64,000 nucleotides of DNA from Mangrovibacterium lignilyticum (GTDB taxonomy: Bacteria > Bacteroidota > Bacteroidia > Bacteroidales > Prolixibacteraceae), in NCBI RefSeq assembly GCF_010882175.1, contig NZ_WKLH01000002.1, positions 558,001 through 622,000 of the forward strand, read 5' to 3'. The notes beneath the pieces are model-generated. The model was not told where the DNA came from. It saw only the letters and a program-made list of their open reading frames with translations, and did no database searches. Below, piece after piece: positions 63,326 through 64,000 of the stretch; the first letter of the stretch is position 1, and each line of letters opens with the position of its first letter. Both the position numbers and the translations under genes were made by a program.

Positions 63326-63955
63326 ATGACAGAGGCGGAATGCTTAGCTATTGAAGAAGCTATTGCTGACATTAGAGATGGAAAGCTGATTATTGTTACC
63401 GATGATGAAAATCGCGAAAATGAGGGTGATTTTATTGCTGCTGCAGAATTGACGAGTCCTGAAATTGTGAATTTCATGGCCACACATGGCCGAGGATTGA
63501 TCTGTGCAGCTCTTACCGGGGAGCGATGTAAAGAACTGAATCTTAATCGCATGGTAGAAGACAACACATCGCCCAACACCACCAACTTTACCGTATCCAT
63601 CGACTTGATCGGTCATGGATGTACAACTGGAATCTCGGCCAGCGATCGCTCGAAAACATTCAAAGCATTAACCGACCCGAATACAAAGCCTAAGGAACTT
63701 GGTCGACCTGGGCATATTTTCCCAATTATTGCACATCCCGGTGGTTTGCGCGCCCGACAGGGACACACCGAAGCAGCCGTATTAATACCGCGTCTGGCAG
63801 GCCTAAAACCTGCGGGCAGTTTGGTGGAAATCATGAAAGAGGACGGTACTATGGCTCGTTACGCCGACCTTTGTTTACTGGCTGAAAAAATGAACATCAA
63901 ACTAATAACAATCAAACAACTACTTGAGTATATGGACGAAAAATCCATCGACTAA
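63326..63955 (+). CDS. ribB: 3,4-Dihydroxy-2-butanone-4-phosphate synthase
   Basis: The 209-residue enzyme makes the four-carbon precursor of riboflavin from ribulose 5-phosphate. Metal and substrate residues are seen in TDDENRENEGDFI, ATHGRGLICAAL, GCTTGISASDRS and HPGGLRARQGHTEAAV. It is stand-alone: no RibA (GTP cyclohydrolase II) domain follows before the stop, although many bacteria have a RibBA fusion. It has its own promoter. Confidence 0.95.
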   Translation: MTEAECLAIEEAIADIRDGKLIIVTDDENRENEGDFIAAAELTSPEIVNFMATHGRGLICAALTGERCKELNLNRMVEDNTSPNTTNFTVSIDLIGHGCTTGISASDRSKTFKALTDPNTKPKELGRPGHIFPIIAHPGGLRARQGHTEAAVLIPRLAGLKPAGSLVEIMKEDGTMARYADLCLLAEKMNIKLITIKQLLEYMDEKSID

Positions 63956-63968
63956 AAACCAAATAACA

Positions 63969-64000
63969 ATGGCAATGCTCCCCAATCAACGTCGTGAAAA
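63969..64000 (+). CDS. Start of an unidentified gene
   Basis: An ATG 13 bases after the ribB stop opens a frame (MAMLPNQRRE) that runs off the window. It is probably in an operon with ribB. Ten codons are not enough to name it. Confidence 0.4.
   Translation, partial: MAMLPNQRRE

Noticed and set aside
1-64000. CRISPR arrays
   Set aside because: No regularly spaced repeats with unique spacers were seen; the only tandem repeat is the coding NKDQ unit in batC.

Overview
The window is about 64 kb of a Bacteroidota chromosome. It most resembles a marine or sediment Marinilabiliales/Prolixibacteraceae-type organism, though the genus cannot be fixed from sequence alone. The phylum call rests on a complete BatA-BatE aerotolerance operon, SusC/SusD with an ECF sigma/FecR pair, a hybrid two-component system (HTCS), DUF1080 and Gfo/Idh exported enzymes, a phage_int_SAM_5-type integrase, promoters of the TAnnTTTG type, and an almost general lack of Shine-Dalgarno sites. 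infC is the clear exception.

Region 1 (1-12.1 kb, mostly + strand) holds the end of a uridine phosphorylase-like gene, a transglutaminase-like protein, truA on the opposite strand, the moxR/DUF58/BatA-E operon and fabI. A small four-helix-bundle gene flanked by a perfect 11-bp inverted repeat is lodged between moxR and the DUF58 gene.

Region 2 (12.2-36.8 kb) is mixed housekeeping and metabolism. It has an unknown protein, a lipoprotein sulfatase, indolepyruvate oxidoreductase (iorB/iorA), a sodium:solute symporter, a cysteine desulfurase paired with a two-module C_GCAxxG_C_C protein, mutS2, an orphan response regulator and an AGCS alanine/sodium symporter. These are followed by a PspC protein, tex, the thrS-infC-rpmI-rplT operon (infC starts at ATC behind a perfect AGGAGG), an outer-membrane DUF6588-like protein, a DPP IV peptidase and a divergent class I isoprenoid-synthase-like protein.

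Region 3 (36.9-53.5 kb) looks like acquired DNA at a tRNA-Leu(CAG) gene. It carries a tyrosine recombinase, a HigBA pair whose toxin has two frameshifts, a frameshifted ArdC-like gene, and a rhamnoside utilisation locus (ECF sigma, FecR, SusC, SusD, GH78). A complete IS3-family insertion sequence and an excisionase-like HTH gene follow. The far boundary is not proven.

Region 4 (53.5-63 kb) is a polysaccharide or glycoside locus. A - strand operon encodes a two-domain DUF1080 protein, two Tat-exported Gfo/Idh oxidoreductases, an ApbE flavin transferase between them and a small membrane protein. It diverges from a full-length HTCS regulator. An oxidation-based (3-keto) glycoside breakdown route is the most likely job; the dedicated flavin transferase is the unexplained part. 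The window closes with a stand-alone ribB and the first codons of an unidentified gene.
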